DNA from: Prillingera fragicola
Taxonomy: Eukaryota > Basidiomycota > Tremellomycetes > Trichosporonales > Trichosporonaceae
Length of the DNA stretch: 64,000 nt
Direction of reading: 5' to 3'
Assembly (NCBI GenBank): GCA_002335605.1
Contig: BEDY01000015.1
Location: 124,001-188,000 of the forward strand
In this document: positions 31,379 through 42,860 of the stretch, piece by piece
Position numbering within the stretch: position 1 is the first letter of the stretch
Layout: every line of letters begins with the position of its first letter
Program-made: the position numbers and the translations under genes
The notes under the pieces: model-generated
The model's input: only the letters and a program-made list of their open reading frames with translations
The model's database searches: none
What the model was told of the DNA's origin: nothing

Positions 31379-34300
31379 ATGAGGTCTCGACTACACGCGC
31401 TGGGACTCTTCGTCGTGGCGGTACTGTTCCTCCCGCTCGCCACGGCACTTGGCCTGCCGAATGTGCTGACGTTTGGCCCGAGCGACGACGCTCTCACTCT
31501 GGCAGCAAACACAACTGTCCTGCCCATCATCTACGACTCTGTCGACGATGAAGCTGTCCACATCGCCATTGACACATTCGCAGACGACGTCCTGCGTGTG
31601 ACTGGCACACGACCCGAACTGTATGCTGACGGGCTTCCGGAGGCAGACCCGCGCCGCGCCGCAATCATTGTTGGAACTGTGAACTCCAAGCTCATCAAGC
31701 GGATATACAAGCATGGCCCATCTGCTCCAGACGCTAAACAATTGCCATTCACCACCACGCACAACCACCTGCAGGCCTTGCGAGGCAAATGGGAATCCTA
31801 CCATACCCAAGTCATGCCATCACCGCTGGACGGCCTCGACGAAGCTCTAGTCCTAACAGGCAGCGACCGCCGCGGGACAATCTACGCTCTCTACACCCTC
31901 AGCGAGCAACTAGGCGTGTCGCCGTGGTACTGGTGGGCCGACGTCCCGATCACAACGCGCAGCTACATCGGCTTCCCGCGCTCGGCAGTGCTGGGCCACG
32001 GCGAGCCGACGGTCAAGTACCGCGGCCTGTTCTTGAACGACGAACAGCCCGTGCTGCATAACTGGGCGAAAAACCAGTTTGGAACAGGAGACGCCCCACC
32101 CTTCCAGGTCGGGATGTATGAAAAGGTGTTCGAGCTCGTGCTCCGCCTCAAGGGCAACTACATGTGGCCGGCCAGTGCGTCTCTTTCGCAAAACGTTGCT
32201 GACGCCAGTGTGGGACTCGATGTTCGCCGTCGACCCACTCACGGCCCTCCCCGCCCCTCCGGCGCCGGGACCCAACCAGGCCCTAGCCCAGCGCATGGGC
32301 ATTGTCATGGGCACGTCGCATCATGAGCCGATGGGCCGGAATCAGAAGGAGTTTACCACGTTCGGGCAAGGCGTGTGGGATTATCGCAGGAACGGCGCGT
32401 GGCTGAGGAGGTTTTGGAAGTACGGCGCCGAGCGGGCACGCGGGTGTGAGACGCTGTTCACTGTCGGTATGCGCGGGGACGGGGACCTGCCGCTCGACGG
32501 GGCCGACAAGGAGCTTATCGAGCGTAAGCCCGCGTGCTGGGCATGGGCTGACGGCAGAAATTGTTACTGACCAAAAACGCATCCTGCACGATACCCACGG
32601 ACCCGTGCCAAAGCTGTGGGCAATGTACAAAGAGGTCATGTCGTACTTTGCCACAGGCCTGCGTGTCCCGCATGACGTGACGCCGCTGCTGTCAGACGAC
32701 AACTGGGGCAACCTCATGGCCGTCCTGCCGCGCCCTCACCCGGCTGGAGGGGGCGTGTACTACCATGCCGACTATGTGGGCGATCCGCGGAGCTACAAGT
32801 GGATCAACACTGTGAGCCTGGCCAAGATGTGGGAGCAGCTCGATGTCGCGCTCGCGTTTGGGATGGACGAGGTGTGGGTCCTGAATGTCGGGGATCTCAA
32901 GACGCTCGAGGTGCCTGCCGAGTATTTTCTCGACTTGGCGTACGATGCCCCACGCTGGCGTGGCTTGCGGTCGTATCTTGCTGAGCGGGGGGAGCGGGAC
33001 TTTGGGGTCGTTGGGGAGGACGCCGCCGAGGTGGCTGATATCATGGGGACGTACTCGATCTACGCCAGCCGGCGGAAAGCCGAGCTGGTCGACGCCCAGA
33101 CCTACTCGCTGATCCATTTCGACGAGGCCGAGACTGTCGCTGCCAACTGGACCGCGCTGCTGGCACGCGCCGAGGTTATCTACGCCAAGCTGGATACCCC
33201 CCACCGCGTGCCGTTCTACGAGATCCTACTCGTTCAGCTTCAGCTGCAGGCCAACCTTGCCCAGCTCTACCTCGCTGTCGCCAAGAGTAATCTATACGCG
33301 TCCCAAGGTAGGACAGCAGCCAGCGCCCAGGCGTACGAAGCGCTGCGCCTCTTTGAGCGCGACCAAGACCTCACAAACGAGTTTGATACCCTCCTCGGCG
33401 GAAAGTGGAAACAGTAAGCCCCCCGGCTAAACACCACTGACGACAGCATGCTCGCCCAAACCCACATAGGCTACGAGTACTGGCAGATGCCGGTCCGCAA
33501 CGCCCTGCCTCCCGTGTCGTTTATCTCAACACGCACACCGAGCTGGGATCACGGCGCCGCAGTGCACACGCGCGTGACGGTCGAGAACAGCGCGGGCGCG
33601 TGGCCGGGGGATAACCAGCACAACTGTCGTCTGGGGTATGCGTGCGCTGATCCTGCGTTGCTGCCAATGGACCGGTTTGGGAGGGAGCGCTGGGTGGAGA
33701 TCTCGAGTGGGGGGCCCGAGGACGTCAACTTTACTGCTAGCAGTGATAAGCGGTGGTTGGTCGTGGAGCCTCGACAAGGACGGATCACGGGGGATGGCAA
33801 GAATGATGTCCGGCTCGGTATTTCTGTCGACTGGGAGGCTGCAAGTGACACCGAGGGGCACGTCGTCATTACCGCCTCGGACGGGATGCGCGTCGCCATC
33901 ACCGTGCCGATCAAGCACGTCTCTCCGCCACCAGCAGGCTTCAAAGGAGCAGTCGAGGGAGACGGCTACATTGCCATCGAAGCAGGCCGGTACCAGCAAG
34001 CCCACACCGTCGACGGCGTAAGCTGGGCCGAGATTCCGTACTACGGCCGCACCCACAGCGGCCTCGGGCTCCATCCCGTCTCAGCAAACACCTTTGCAGC
34101 AGGCCAAGGCCCGAGTGTGGGGTACACCTTTTGGGCAACCTCGAGGGGCGACGCGGACGTCGAGTTCCATCTCGGCCCATCACTAAACTATATCCTCGGC
34201 AGGCGAAATGCGTTTGCTGTCCAGCTCGACGACGGGCCCGTTGCTGTCATCCATCCCGTCCCAGAGTCGAAAGCTGGTACGGCGCCGGACGACTGGGAGG

Positions 34301-34479
34301 AGGTCGTCGCGAGTGAGAACCGTGTCGTGAGTGTGTCTATGCGGGTTGAGGCGGGTGAGCATGTGTTGAAGGTGTTTGGGATGGGTGCTGGGGTGGTGCT
34401 CACGCGGGTCGTTGTTGATTTTGGTGGGGGGGCCGCTCGCGCGAGTCATCTCGGTCCACCTGGTAGTGTTGTCTTGTAG
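31379..34479 (+). CDS. Secreted GH115 family xylan alpha-glucuronidase-like protein
   Basis: GH115 enzymes remove (4-O-methyl)glucuronic acid side groups from glucuronoxylan, including from internal xyloses. Exons 31379-32174, 32209-32523, 32558-33413 and 33447-34479 give 999 codons. A signal peptide (residues 1-24, with LFVVAVLFLPLATALG) precedes an N-terminal domain (VLPIIYDSVDDEAVHIAIDTF). The catalytic barrel carries YRGLFLNDEQP (near 215), KGNYMWPAMWDSMF across the first intron, MGTSHHEPMGRNQ (near 310) and LSDDNWGNL. The C-terminal part contains the family beta-sandwich domain from about 860. The length is typical of GH115. The start was placed at 31379 because it gives a clean signal peptide. 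It probably acts outside the cell, ahead of the intracellular glycosidases further right. Confidence 0.93.
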
Positions 34480-35594
34480 CGTATACTCCAGATGGAAGGT
34501 GCAGCAGATTCATACATGATCGTGGGTCATTCTACTCCCAGATGCATAGAGATGCGATCAGAAGAGAGGCTACAGGGATACAGGATCTAGAATCATGGGC
34601 AAACACCAATGTCCACTGCACCAACACCATTAATTCATTAAACCATTTGCTCATTGAGCCAACAGCCGAGGCAACTTGTTCAGCCGTTGTTGCTCCCAGT
34701 CGTCCATGGCACTTGACCATCCACTCGTTTATGACAGGCATCCATCCAGCTGCTGAGCAAGGGCCAGGCCTCATACATAACTCCTGGACCAGCTGTAAAC
34801 GCCAAAAAATCGACGACCTTGTCATCATCAACCCCGGGTCCCATGGGGGGTCTTCCTCGCTTGCGAGCTGGCGGTTCAATCCAGCTATTACAGCCGGAAA
34901 ACCCCACCAGACACTCTGCGTCCAAGACTCGAACCCATGGACGCGGATGACTGTGACACAGTCAAGCGCTAACCCAGAGCTGATTATCGACTTGCACAAC
35001 GCAAGGTCGTCGGTGGTGGTAGGGGTAATCGACACCGTTTATACTGCTCTGAGGCTGGAGAGTGCTGTCGTACATGGAGTACTAGTTTTATCCTATCTGT
35101 TCAGTGAGGTGTCTAGATGGTACAAAGTAAGCAGGTAATGGTGTGGCTGGCGACTATGGTCTCTCTACAGTAAACACCAAAGTGCCACTTGCAACATGGT
35201 CCCAAGCTGGCCAAGGTGCATGGTCTCGTCTTCTGTTACAGGAGCTATGCATGGGCAGCATTGGGTGAAGAGTTAGAAAGGCTATTTGTACAGCAGATGA
35301 AGTATCAATGATTGGACCATGAATGAACAATGTACGGGTAAGCACCATCAGCCACGGCTATCGACCATGGACGCGCCACTCACTCCTTCCGGGTGACACT
35401 ACTTGTCCTCTTCACTCGTTCACTCTCTCTCCTTCTCAGCACATATCTTTACCATTCACATTCACACTCTTGCTCCTACTAACTCAACTTGATACTCTCC
35501 TTTCAGCACTCTGCCCACGCTGCGACACCACCCGTCTGGGTCCCATTTGCCACCCAAGTCTGACACCCTGTGCACATCCTCCCCTCACCACACC
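34480..35594. other. Intergenic, 1.1 kb
   Basis: No gene supported. A long plus-strand ORF (34542-35138) has no recognisable content. A tRNA-like box-B sequence lies on the minus strand near 34937 but the rest of the cloverleaf is missing. The last 200 nt (35395-35594) is pyrimidine-rich, like a promoter of the F-box-like gene. Confidence 0.5.
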
Positions 35595-36701
35595 ATGCCA
35601 GCAACGACCCGTCTGATGGACAGAACCCACAATGGCAGCTATGGCCTACGCTCTCGCTCCGTCCCCAAAAACCCTCGTAATCTCACCCCACGCAAACGAC
35701 CTCGCACCAGCGCACCATCTCTCGAGATCAAACAGCTCTTCGACCACGCCTCCTTTCCGCACCTCCTCGACCAGATCATCTACCACTCGGCACAGTCCCA
35801 GCGCAACATTCTCCGGCAGACGTCACACGCAGTGCGTGCCATTGTAGACGCCTACGAGGTCACCCAGCTGTGCCTCCACGAGCCCAACGCGGCAGCGGAC
35901 AAGCAGGCTACCGCTCCAGTGCTGTGCGGATACAATGACACGCCTCCGGAGCACCTCTTGTCAGCTTTGAGCAAGACGCAAACCCTCGACGTCTTTGGCG
36001 TGGGCCACACACGCGCCATGCAGATAATTGCACTTCGCGCTCCAAACCTCCGCACTGTGCGGCTGGTCCCGAGCCGTACAGGCCAGACAGTCGAGCATAC
36101 GACCCCCTTCGCCGCCCCGAGGCTCGTCGTCGTCACCACTCCGTGCACCACCGCCGCTGTGCCGCACACCTACACCAGACCAAACTCTTCAGTCCAGAAG
36201 CTCGTCTACAACATCTGCCTCCCAGCAGAGATCAACCCGGCCGTTGCACAGGTGAGGGCGTGGGCCCGCGGCAAGGCGCTGCGCGAGGTGGTCATCATCA
36301 TCGACTGCCAGTTGAACGACCACACTCCCTCCGACGTGGGCGAGCTACCCCCACTCGGCTTCCTGAACACTGTCGCTCGTGCAGTCATCTGTGACCTCGG
36401 CACCACAACCGTGACTTTTGTCAACCTCCTCGCCCTCCCCCCGTCCTACCTCGGACTACCAGCGGATACACCACCGCCAAACGGCCTCAAGATGGTACGC
36501 AGCGCCTTCCGCCAGATCATCAAGGAGGGCCACGGGACGCTGTGCAACGAAGCCCCAGAGATGGAGATGCAGGACGAGGTGGACCGAATCGGGTTCTTGA
36601 CTTTGGAAGAGTACAAGGCTAAAGTCGGCGAGGAGAGCTTCCGCCTCGAAGCTGTGCACTGCGGTGTCATTGACGGTATAGAGGTTCTGACGACGCTGTG
36701 A
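35595..36701 (+). CDS. F-box-like family protein, paralog 1
   Basis: Single exon, 368 codons. A basic N-terminus (SVPKNPRNLTPRKRPR) may carry a nuclear signal. Residues 47-100 (FDHASFPHLLDQIIYHSAQSQRN and following) resemble a degenerate F-box, which would link an adaptor to Skp1 of a ubiquitin ligase. The rest has alternating beta/alpha pieces: LRTVRLVPSR, QKLVYNICLP, ALREVVIIID, TTVTFVNLLAL, and a C-terminal IGFLTLEEYKAKVGEES. The gene at 37089 shares this layout, including the end motif GIKFVTRREYEREVGGE, so the two are distant paralogs in convergent orientation. Such families are expanded in basidiomycete yeasts. The F-box assignment is inference from pattern only. Confidence 0.7.
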   Translation: MPATTRLMDRTHNGSYGLRSRSVPKNPRNLTPRKRPRTSAPSLEIKQLFDHASFPHLLDQIIYHSAQSQRNILRQTSHAVRAIVDAYEVTQLCLHEPNAAADKQATAPVLCGYNDTPPEHLLSALSKTQTLDVFGVGHTRAMQIIALRAPNLRTVRLVPSRTGQTVEHTTPFAAPRLVVVTTPCTTAAVPHTYTRPNSSVQKLVYNICLPAEINPAVAQVRAWARGKALREVVIIIDCQLNDHTPSDVGELPPLGFLNTVARAVICDLGTTTVTFVNLLALPPSYLGLPADTPPPNGLKMVRSAFRQIIKEGHGTLCNEAPEMEMQDEVDRIGFLTLEEYKAKVGEESFRLEAVHCGVIDGIEVLTTL

Positions 36702-37088
36702 AATTGTCGTATCGTTGTTACATGTCATGGAGTCTATCATATCCCAGGTCCGAGATGTGCAAATGCTTTGGCTCTGGTTTGTCCGGAGACGCTGCCAGCT
36801 CTGGCCTGCTCGTGCAAAGACAAGACGAGCACACTCTTGGCCTGGCGCAGTTGAGGAAAGGCAGAGCAGGAGCAGGAAGAGCAATGGCGCATACCTACTA
36901 ATATGTACCAAGCAGAGCACGTCGTTTTGGACAGGACTGTATGCTGCCCCGTCTAGCCGGCGCACACCACTGCCAGGCAGCCGCGAGATGATGCCGCCCT
37001 TGCCAATTCCACGCACATAGTCAACCGAGTGGCTCACATCAGTGCACCAGCTGCAGGAAGCCACGCACTGTCGTACAGCGAATACATC
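36702..37088. other. Intergenic between convergent F-box-like paralogs
   Basis: Shared 3' region of the two convergent genes. Nothing else was seen. Confidence 0.5.
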
Positions 37089-38261
37089 CTAAGCCCACGG
37101 CGACCTCCTCCACCACTTGGCCCTCCCACCCACGGGCCCGGGCACGAGTTTGATCTCACTGGGATACGCCTCCCTCCCCGCCTCACCGCCGACCTCGCGC
37201 TCGTACTCCCTACGCGTAACAAACTTGATCCCAGCAACGACGCGTGCCCCCGCCGTATCCCCCGCAGGCAGGAGGCGCTGAATCGTCACACGGACGTGTG
37301 CTTCCGTTTCAGCCTGGGACATGGCCCTCTGCCCGAGCGCTGCGGCGGGGGGGAGGTCGACGAAGGTGATGCTCGTCAGGTGGTGGGCGTCCCGGGCTGC
37401 CTGGCGGGCGAGCTCGGTTAGGATGCCCAGTGGCTGCAGAGGGTGTTTGTCGGTGGCGGGCCACACGCCGACAAAGACGACTACGAGCTCTGTGATACTC
37501 TCGCATGGCTCTGTGGCGGGGATGAAGGTGGTGGGATTCGTGTAGTCGTTTAGGGCAATGTTGAAGACGAGCCTCTGTGTGCCGTCGCGCGGCGCCACGC
37601 GCGAAGCCGGGTTGGAGTGGAATACCCCCCTGATGACCAGCGAGGGCGCGACGACCGGCGGAGACGCATGGAGAGTCCCCGAGAGATCGGGAAAGAGCCT
37701 TACGCAGGCGAGGACTGGGGTTAGGTCGCTAAACCAGTCCTTGGGCGGGTAGGCGCCTACAAAGGACATGGTACGGGTGGCTGTGAGTGCGGCGCGCGCC
37801 CGGGCGTTGACGCCTCCGTCGCTGGTAAAGGTCGCTTTGGGGGAGAGGCAGGGGTGCCATATCGGGCCCACCCTTTTGATGTAGGGGGCATACACGACAA
37901 GATAGTAGGCCGATTTGAGGTCAATGTAGGTGCAGGTTTGGCGTGAGAGGAGGCGGAGCTTGTCCAACTCCCGTGGGCTAAAATTGCTGAGAATTTGGGC
38001 AAAGATGTGCGGGTAGAATTCATGGTCGATTATGGCGAGTGGCTGTGTGGGTGAGTTGGCACTTTGTCTGGGGCTGAACTGGCAGAGCTGGCGGTTTGGA
38101 AGCAACCAAGGAGCAAACCGTTTCGCTGAAAAGTATGCAATCGCAATGGCAAAGACCGTTTCGAGGACGCGGACGGCGACCTGTATGGCAAAGATGAGGA
38201 GCGTGCTGTCCAATTTGTCCCATAGCGTGTAGGCGTCGGGTAGATGGACTGTCCGGTTCAT
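37089..38261 (-). CDS. F-box-like family protein, paralog 2, with N-terminal membrane helix
   Basis: Single exon, 390 codons from the ATG at 38261. A hydrophobic helix at about residues 19-40 (LLIFAIQVAVRVLETVFAIAIA) suggests membrane anchoring, absent from paralog 1. Residues 70-110 (FYPHIFAQILSNFSPRELDKL) form the F-box-like unit. Later blocks QRLVFNIALNDY, ITELVVVFVGVW, HLTSITFVDLP and GIKFVTRREYEREVGGE align with paralog 1. It lies only 147 nt downstream of the zinc-cluster gene on the same strand, and has its own TATATA box at 38321-38326, about 60 nt before the ATG. Function unknown; an adaptor role in protein turnover is a guess. Confidence 0.68.
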   Translation of the reverse strand: MNRTVHLPDAYTLWDKLDSTLLIFAIQVAVRVLETVFAIAIAYFSAKRFAPWLLPNRQLCQFSPRQSANSPTQPLAIIDHEFYPHIFAQILSNFSPRELDKLRLLSRQTCTYIDLKSAYYLVVYAPYIKRVGPIWHPCLSPKATFTSDGGVNARARAALTATRTMSFVGAYPPKDWFSDLTPVLACVRLFPDLSGTLHASPPVVAPSLVIRGVFHSNPASRVAPRDGTQRLVFNIALNDYTNPTTFIPATEPCESITELVVVFVGVWPATDKHPLQPLGILTELARQAARDAHHLTSITFVDLPPAAALGQRAMSQAETEAHVRVTIQRLLPAGDTAGARVVAGIKFVTRREYEREVGGEAGREAYPSEIKLVPGPVGGRAKWWRRSPWA

Positions 38262-38320
38262 AGCGAGCTGCGGCCTGAAAGATAGAGAGGTAGCTTGATG
38301 TGGGACACCTTGCGACGCAT

Positions 38321-38326
38321 TATATA
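38321..38326 (-). promoter_or_regulatory. TATA box candidate for F-box-like paralog 2
   Basis: TATATA about 60 nt upstream of the ATG at 38261, and just before the stop of the zinc-cluster gene at 38408. Confidence 0.45.
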
Positions 38327-38407
38327 CGCCAGAGTGCGCTGCCGCCGCAATGGGAAGAAGGCGACAACACGGCAAACAGTCGGCTCGAATGGCAGACGCA
38401 ATCGGGC

Positions 38408-41148
38408 TTATCGTTCTCCCTCGGCAATGCCTTCGAAATCGAAATCATCCCAGTTCCACCAATTCGCCAACTACGCGTCAGACCTGTGCATGCGACAGCA
38501 CTTACATTATTGCCAGGGTTGGACTGCAAGATTGTCGGATCCCAGAACTGCTGCAACTTTTGCCAGTCAGCCCTCCTCCCTCCGTAACACGAAAACACTC
38601 ACCAACATATCCGTACTCGTGTCATCCACAGGCAAGCTGACCTGCGGCGACACGCTAGCCCCACTCCGTGCACTCCCGGGATTACTAATCGTGACCACCC
38701 CCTTGCCACGCTCGACCAGCCGGGTCCTCCATCCAAGCAGCTCGGCGTCGTCCTCAATTTCCTCATAGTCGTCTCCCCTGTGATCCAGGCCGCCTGCGTG
38801 GGCGACTTTGGCAGCAGCCCGGCGCCGAAGCTTTACGAGCCACTGCCAGTTGACCCCGGCGTCACCCGCGGGGTCACCCTCCGCTACCCGCTTGTATGTG
38901 GCTATGGCCAGGTCGAGCTGGCTGAACGCCAGCGGTACGAGCGGGCAGGTGGGTGCTTTGAGCAAGGTGGAAGCGACGCAGACGGCTGCAGTGAAGAGGT
39001 GATACCAGAAGAACCAGTGGCGGGCGGCCAGGGTTGGGAAATGCGTTTGGAGAGAGGAGACTACTTGGATCGTGATCTGGCGTCAGCCATGCGTATTGTG
39101 TACACTCACGTTGCAGCGTTCCATTACCGCCAGGTAGGACCTGGCGTAGAGCCCCCGAGCGGGGTCAGCCGGGTTGGCATGCAGGGCTCGCAGGAAATAT
39201 GGTCGTTGCAGAAAGAGGATTGTTTCCGAAATGTTGACAGCGAGAGCGTATTGCTGAAACGTCCGGTGTAGGTTCCTCCTGTTGACCTCTGGCGACGCTG
39301 CTATGGCGGCCGCGGCGTCCGGATAGATGGACGGCATGGCTTGAAGCGCTGCGCGACACCGCAGCGCGTGTGGAATGGAGCCTTCAAATGTTATAAGCCT
39401 GTCGTAGAGATCTGTCACTGCTGTGTAAGATTTGGGCCGGACGTCCATTGCGTGCTCCAGGACACTGCCATCAGCTCACTCCACAGCGACTACTCACTCT
39501 CCAGACAAGCGGCACAGCTCGTACTTTAAGATCTTGAAGCTCTTGACCCCACTCGGCCCATCAAGATAGCTCTGGCCGGGGAAGAGTGTGTCTATATGCT
39601 CTGGCCTGAGCGTACACGGCCGTGAAAAGCAATTGGCCTGAAAGACATCAATAGTGTGGCTTTCCCAGAACACATGGCGGCGTTCCTCTGCCACATCGGG
39701 AGGCAGACCGAAGCGTTCCCCGTCCCGGTGCAGACCCATAGCGACTACTAGCCGCATTGCCAGTCCCCAGAGAGGCCACGCTGCGTCGCCCTCCCTGCGG
39801 TCGGAACGGTAGTGGCCCATGAGAATGAGCGCTTGCACAGCTGGGAGGCGGGCCGTGACGAGAAAGCTCCCGCGGACGAGAGATCTTTCAGCTAGAGTCA
39901 TGAACGCGTCGCCGCTCGCCGCTGCGTCTGCGGGTGGCAGATCGGGGGAGTGGAGAGTTCCCATGGCTAGGATGGCAAAGATGAGGCCCAAGTCCTGCGG
40001 GTCTGCGCGTGACGTTGGCGAGGTGAAGAGGGAGGCGTAGGTTCGGTCGAGAATTGGTTGAAAGGCCCTCCGGGGCGCGACATCATGGCTTTTGTGTCAG
40101 CAGTTGTAGAAGAGAAGATGAGGTTGCTCACTTCCAGGTGTAGTAACGATAATACGAGTCGACGAGGACCGAAGCTTCGTCCCCTGGCGGGAGGGCTGCG
40201 ATGAGTTCGTCTAGTGAGGTGGTGGACCGGCCATGGCCAAACGGAAACTGCGACTCTTGCCCATGGGTTGGTAAAACTTGCGGACCCGGTGACGGAGATC
40301 GCGATGGCGTTCCGGAGAGTGTCTCTTGCTGTCCCGTCAGTGAGGCCGCCACAGAGAACTCACATCTTTGAGCCATTCTGTGCCAGCCGTGGGACCAAGC
40401 CACTTGCTTCGTCCACTGCGAGTGATGACGAGTGTGCCGTGACTCTCATCGTCCAGAGGATTGTTCTCGACCACATGTTGCTGCATCGAGTTAGATGAAG
40501 GCAGGCCTACTGGTGTGTCGTAGTTGAAGTGAACACTGGATGGTCCTACTGGGCTGGCTGGGATGTAAGGCTCCTCATTTGTAGTGTCGTGATACTCGAC
40601 AGCAGGTTGTGTTCCCCCTGCTGGTGGTGATACCAAACTGGATACCGAATTGTCAACTTGAGGAACACTCGGGCTCCGCCTGGTTCGTTTTCTCTGAGGC
40701 TCGTCTGACTGCCCTGTAGCATTTGGCCCGGGTGATGCCACCAGCCCAGACAGCGATTCGAGGCTGACAGCCCCACCAGCAGCCGCTTGCAAAAAGTTCT
40801 CCACGGTAGCGAGACGAGCACGTAGCTCTGACACTGTTTCCGACTCGTCACTGGCACAGTGAGTGATATCTCCAGTGGCGAGGGCTTACGGTTTCCGGAC
40901 CTTTACGCCATTAGGACACAGGTGGTCACACCCGCGGCGTGTGCAGTTGTTGCATGGGACTGCATGTCAGCAGTGCTATACGGTATTGCCGCCAACTGCG
41001 ACCTCACAGACTCACCTTGCTTGTCACACTTTAGTTTCAACCGATGACACTCTGGTCCAAATCAGCTCCACACCAATAATATCACCGACTGCAACTTACC
41101 AGCACAACTGATCAACTTGTTTGCACGTTTCTTCTCCCTCGTAGTCAT
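38408..41148 (-). CDS. Zn2Cys6 zinc-cluster transcription factor
   Basis: Nuclear regulator with a fungal binuclear zinc cluster and a middle fungal_trans domain. Ten exons (41148-41100, 41051-41016, 40959-40890, 40850-40364, 40328-40132, 40088-39498, 39464-39110, 39076-38603, 38550-38506, 38470-38408) total 788 codons. The cluster spans the first two introns: CAECHRLKLKCDK (residues 15-27) then PCNNCTRRGCDHLCPNG (29-45). A coiled linker (SELRARLATVENFLQ) follows. The middle domain contains GLIFAILAMGTL, ALILMGHYRSDRREGDAAW, VVAMGLHRDG and RRHVFWESHTIDVFQ. The C-terminus ends NWWNWDDFDFEG. It heads a group of glycoside hydrolase and sugar dehydrogenase genes, so it is a good candidate for their local regulator. 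A perfect palindrome lies at 41283-41299 in its own upstream region. Confidence 0.93.
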
Positions 41149-41282
41149 GATCTCCTGATGTCTTCCTCTCCTATCAGCGGGCATGGCTGTTTGTGTGTGC
41201 GTGTAATGGGTGAGTGAGAGAGTGGGAGAAACAGACGGCCGATGGAGTACAGTCCCCTATCAACGGAGTGGGTGAGTTTAAG

Positions 41283-41299
41283 AGTCCGATGATCGGACT
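41283..41299. promoter_or_regulatory. Palindromic operator candidate upstream of the zinc-cluster gene
   Basis: AGTCCGATGATCGGACT is a perfect inverted repeat around a single central G, 135-151 nt before the ATG at 41148. Zinc-cluster dimers commonly read inverted CGG/CCG half-sites. GTCCGAT also occurs upstream of both dehydrogenase genes, so autoregulation plus control of the neighbours is plausible but unproven. Confidence 0.55.
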
Positions 41300-41319
41300 T
41301 TTTACCGGAATAGCATTTG

Positions 41320-41329
41320 GATTAGGATT
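41320..41329 (+). promoter_or_regulatory. GATTAGGATT element upstream of the zinc-cluster gene
   Basis: Exact copy of the 10-mer found before MIA40 and DnaJ, here about 175 nt from the ATG at 41148. Confidence 0.3.
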
Positions 41330-41503
41330 AGCCATTCAGATGCACTTTGATTCCATTAGAGAATGTTCTAAGCTCAGAATAGTTTATCCAGAGTTCACCC
41401 ATCCGAGTTGGAGGCGAGGTCTAACTGCTGGAAAGGGGACATCAAGAAAGAATTCGTACTTTCCTGCATGACCGACATTCTCATGTTACACCTCTAGCAA
41501 CGA

Positions 41504-42733
41504 CTACTGACCAGCCGTCCCCTCGAGATTCCTCAACAACGTCTTGCCCTCCTTCCTGACCCCATCAAACCACGTCTGCACAATCCGGCTCTCCTCCAAA
41601 CTCATCCTCTCACTCTCTAGCTTGCCATCCCGGATACACCGCGCGACCTCGTCGGCCTCGTACGCCAAGCCGTGGCACACATCTGCGGGAATGGCGTGGT
41701 GGTACGTCTTGGCCTCGACCCCCTGCGATCCAGCATGCGGGACGACGTGGAACGTGTGCGGCTTTTGCGGGGGGAACTCGATGACGAGGTCGGCGTTCTC
41801 ACACTGCATCACGGCAGTAGCCTGCGGGAGGCCGTGGCAGGTCATGTCCGTCATAAGACTCGCCTCGGCGCCGAGCTCTTCAAAGTCGAGCAGCCACCGC
41901 GAGCGCGCGTCCACCTGCGTCGGCTCGTAGATGCGCTGATACGTGTTGACGAGCTTTGGCGGGGTGCGCTGCGTGTTGAGCGGGTGCTGGTGCAGACACA
42001 GCATGGCCCACACACTCGGGTAGGGGGCCATGTCGAGCAGGGATCCGCCGCCGAGGGCCGGGTCGAGGAAGCGGTCAGACAGAGGCCGGTTGGCTACCTT
42101 GAAATCAATAGAAAAGTCGGCCTGGAACCGCTTCGGCTGGCCGAGGACGCCAGAGGCGATCACGTCCTGCACAGCGTACGAGATGGGGTGGAAGCGCGTC
42201 CACACTGCCTCCATGAGAAAGAGCTTCTTCTCCTTGGCAATAGCCACGAGCTCGTCCAGCTCGGACACGTCGAGGACGAATGCCTTTTCGCACAAGACAT
42301 GTTTGCCAGCCAGCAACGCCGCTTTGGCGTCCTTGTGGTGGTGCGTCACGGGCGTGCCAATGTAGATAATGTCCACGTCCTGCTGTCAGCAGCAGTCCAC
42401 ACGCATCACTCACGGGATGGTCGTACACCTCCTGGTAGCTCCCAGCAGCGACGGTAGCATCAAGCATGCCGCGCTGCACGCCCCACTTCCAAATGTCCCC
42501 ATCTTTAGCACCCTTAAGGCCGTCGATAAACTTTTGCGCACTCGCGACAGACCGCGAGCCGACGGCAGACACGACGTGCTGCACGTCCGACACGGAGCGC
42601 TTGGACGGGTCGACGAGCAGGTCCTGGCTGGTCAGCTGCGATACGCTGGCGGACCCACCTTTGTAAAGTCGGTCGCGATCTGGCCGGTGGAGATGATTCC
42701 CCAGCGGAGCTGGAAGGGGGTGCTGACGGTCAT
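41504..42733 (-). CDS. Gfo/Idh/MocA dehydrogenase, D-xylose/dihydrodiol dehydrogenase type
   Basis: NAD(P)-dependent sugar dehydrogenase family. Exons 42733-42659, 42623-42414 and 42379-41504 give 386 codons. The N-terminal Rossmann fold starts RWGIISTGQIATDF (residues 8-21). DVDIIYIGTPVTHHH and GKHVLCEKAF (the conserved EKP-like segment, here EKA) follow. MEAVWTRFHP near 155 and GGGSLLDMAPYP near 200 are marks of the group containing NADP-dependent D-xylose 1-dehydrogenase and dihydrodiol dehydrogenase. Intracellular, no signal peptide. Beside GH43 and GH1 it could oxidise a released pentose. A TATA box (42785-42791) and a GGTCCGATCTCGG element (42861-42873) precede it. The exact substrate is uncertain. 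Confidence 0.9.
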
Positions 42734-42784
42734 TGTGTTTTGCTGCAGATGTGAGTGAGTACGTTGGTTGCGTTGAGGTGGGAC

Positions 42785-42791
42785 TTTATAG
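42785..42791 (-). promoter_or_regulatory. TATA box candidate, first dehydrogenase gene
   Basis: CTATAAA read on the minus strand, about 55 nt upstream of the ATG at 42733. Confidence 0.5.
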
Positions 42792-42860
42792 ATGCTTGGG
42801 GACCACCGTGTCCGTGGACGGAGGGTGGCTCGGAGTGATGATGTGCTGGCCCGAACTGCC

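Noticed and set aside
34905..34990. tRNA-like sequence on the minus strand with a box-B match GGTTCGAGTC and a possible GTC anticodon loop
   Set aside because: The D-arm is missing, the T-stem pairs poorly and the spacing is about ten bases short, so no cloverleaf forms. A tRNAscan run would decide.
34542..35138. Plus-strand ORF of 198 codons
   Set aside because: No domain, odd composition and overlapping frames on both strands; it is likely chance.
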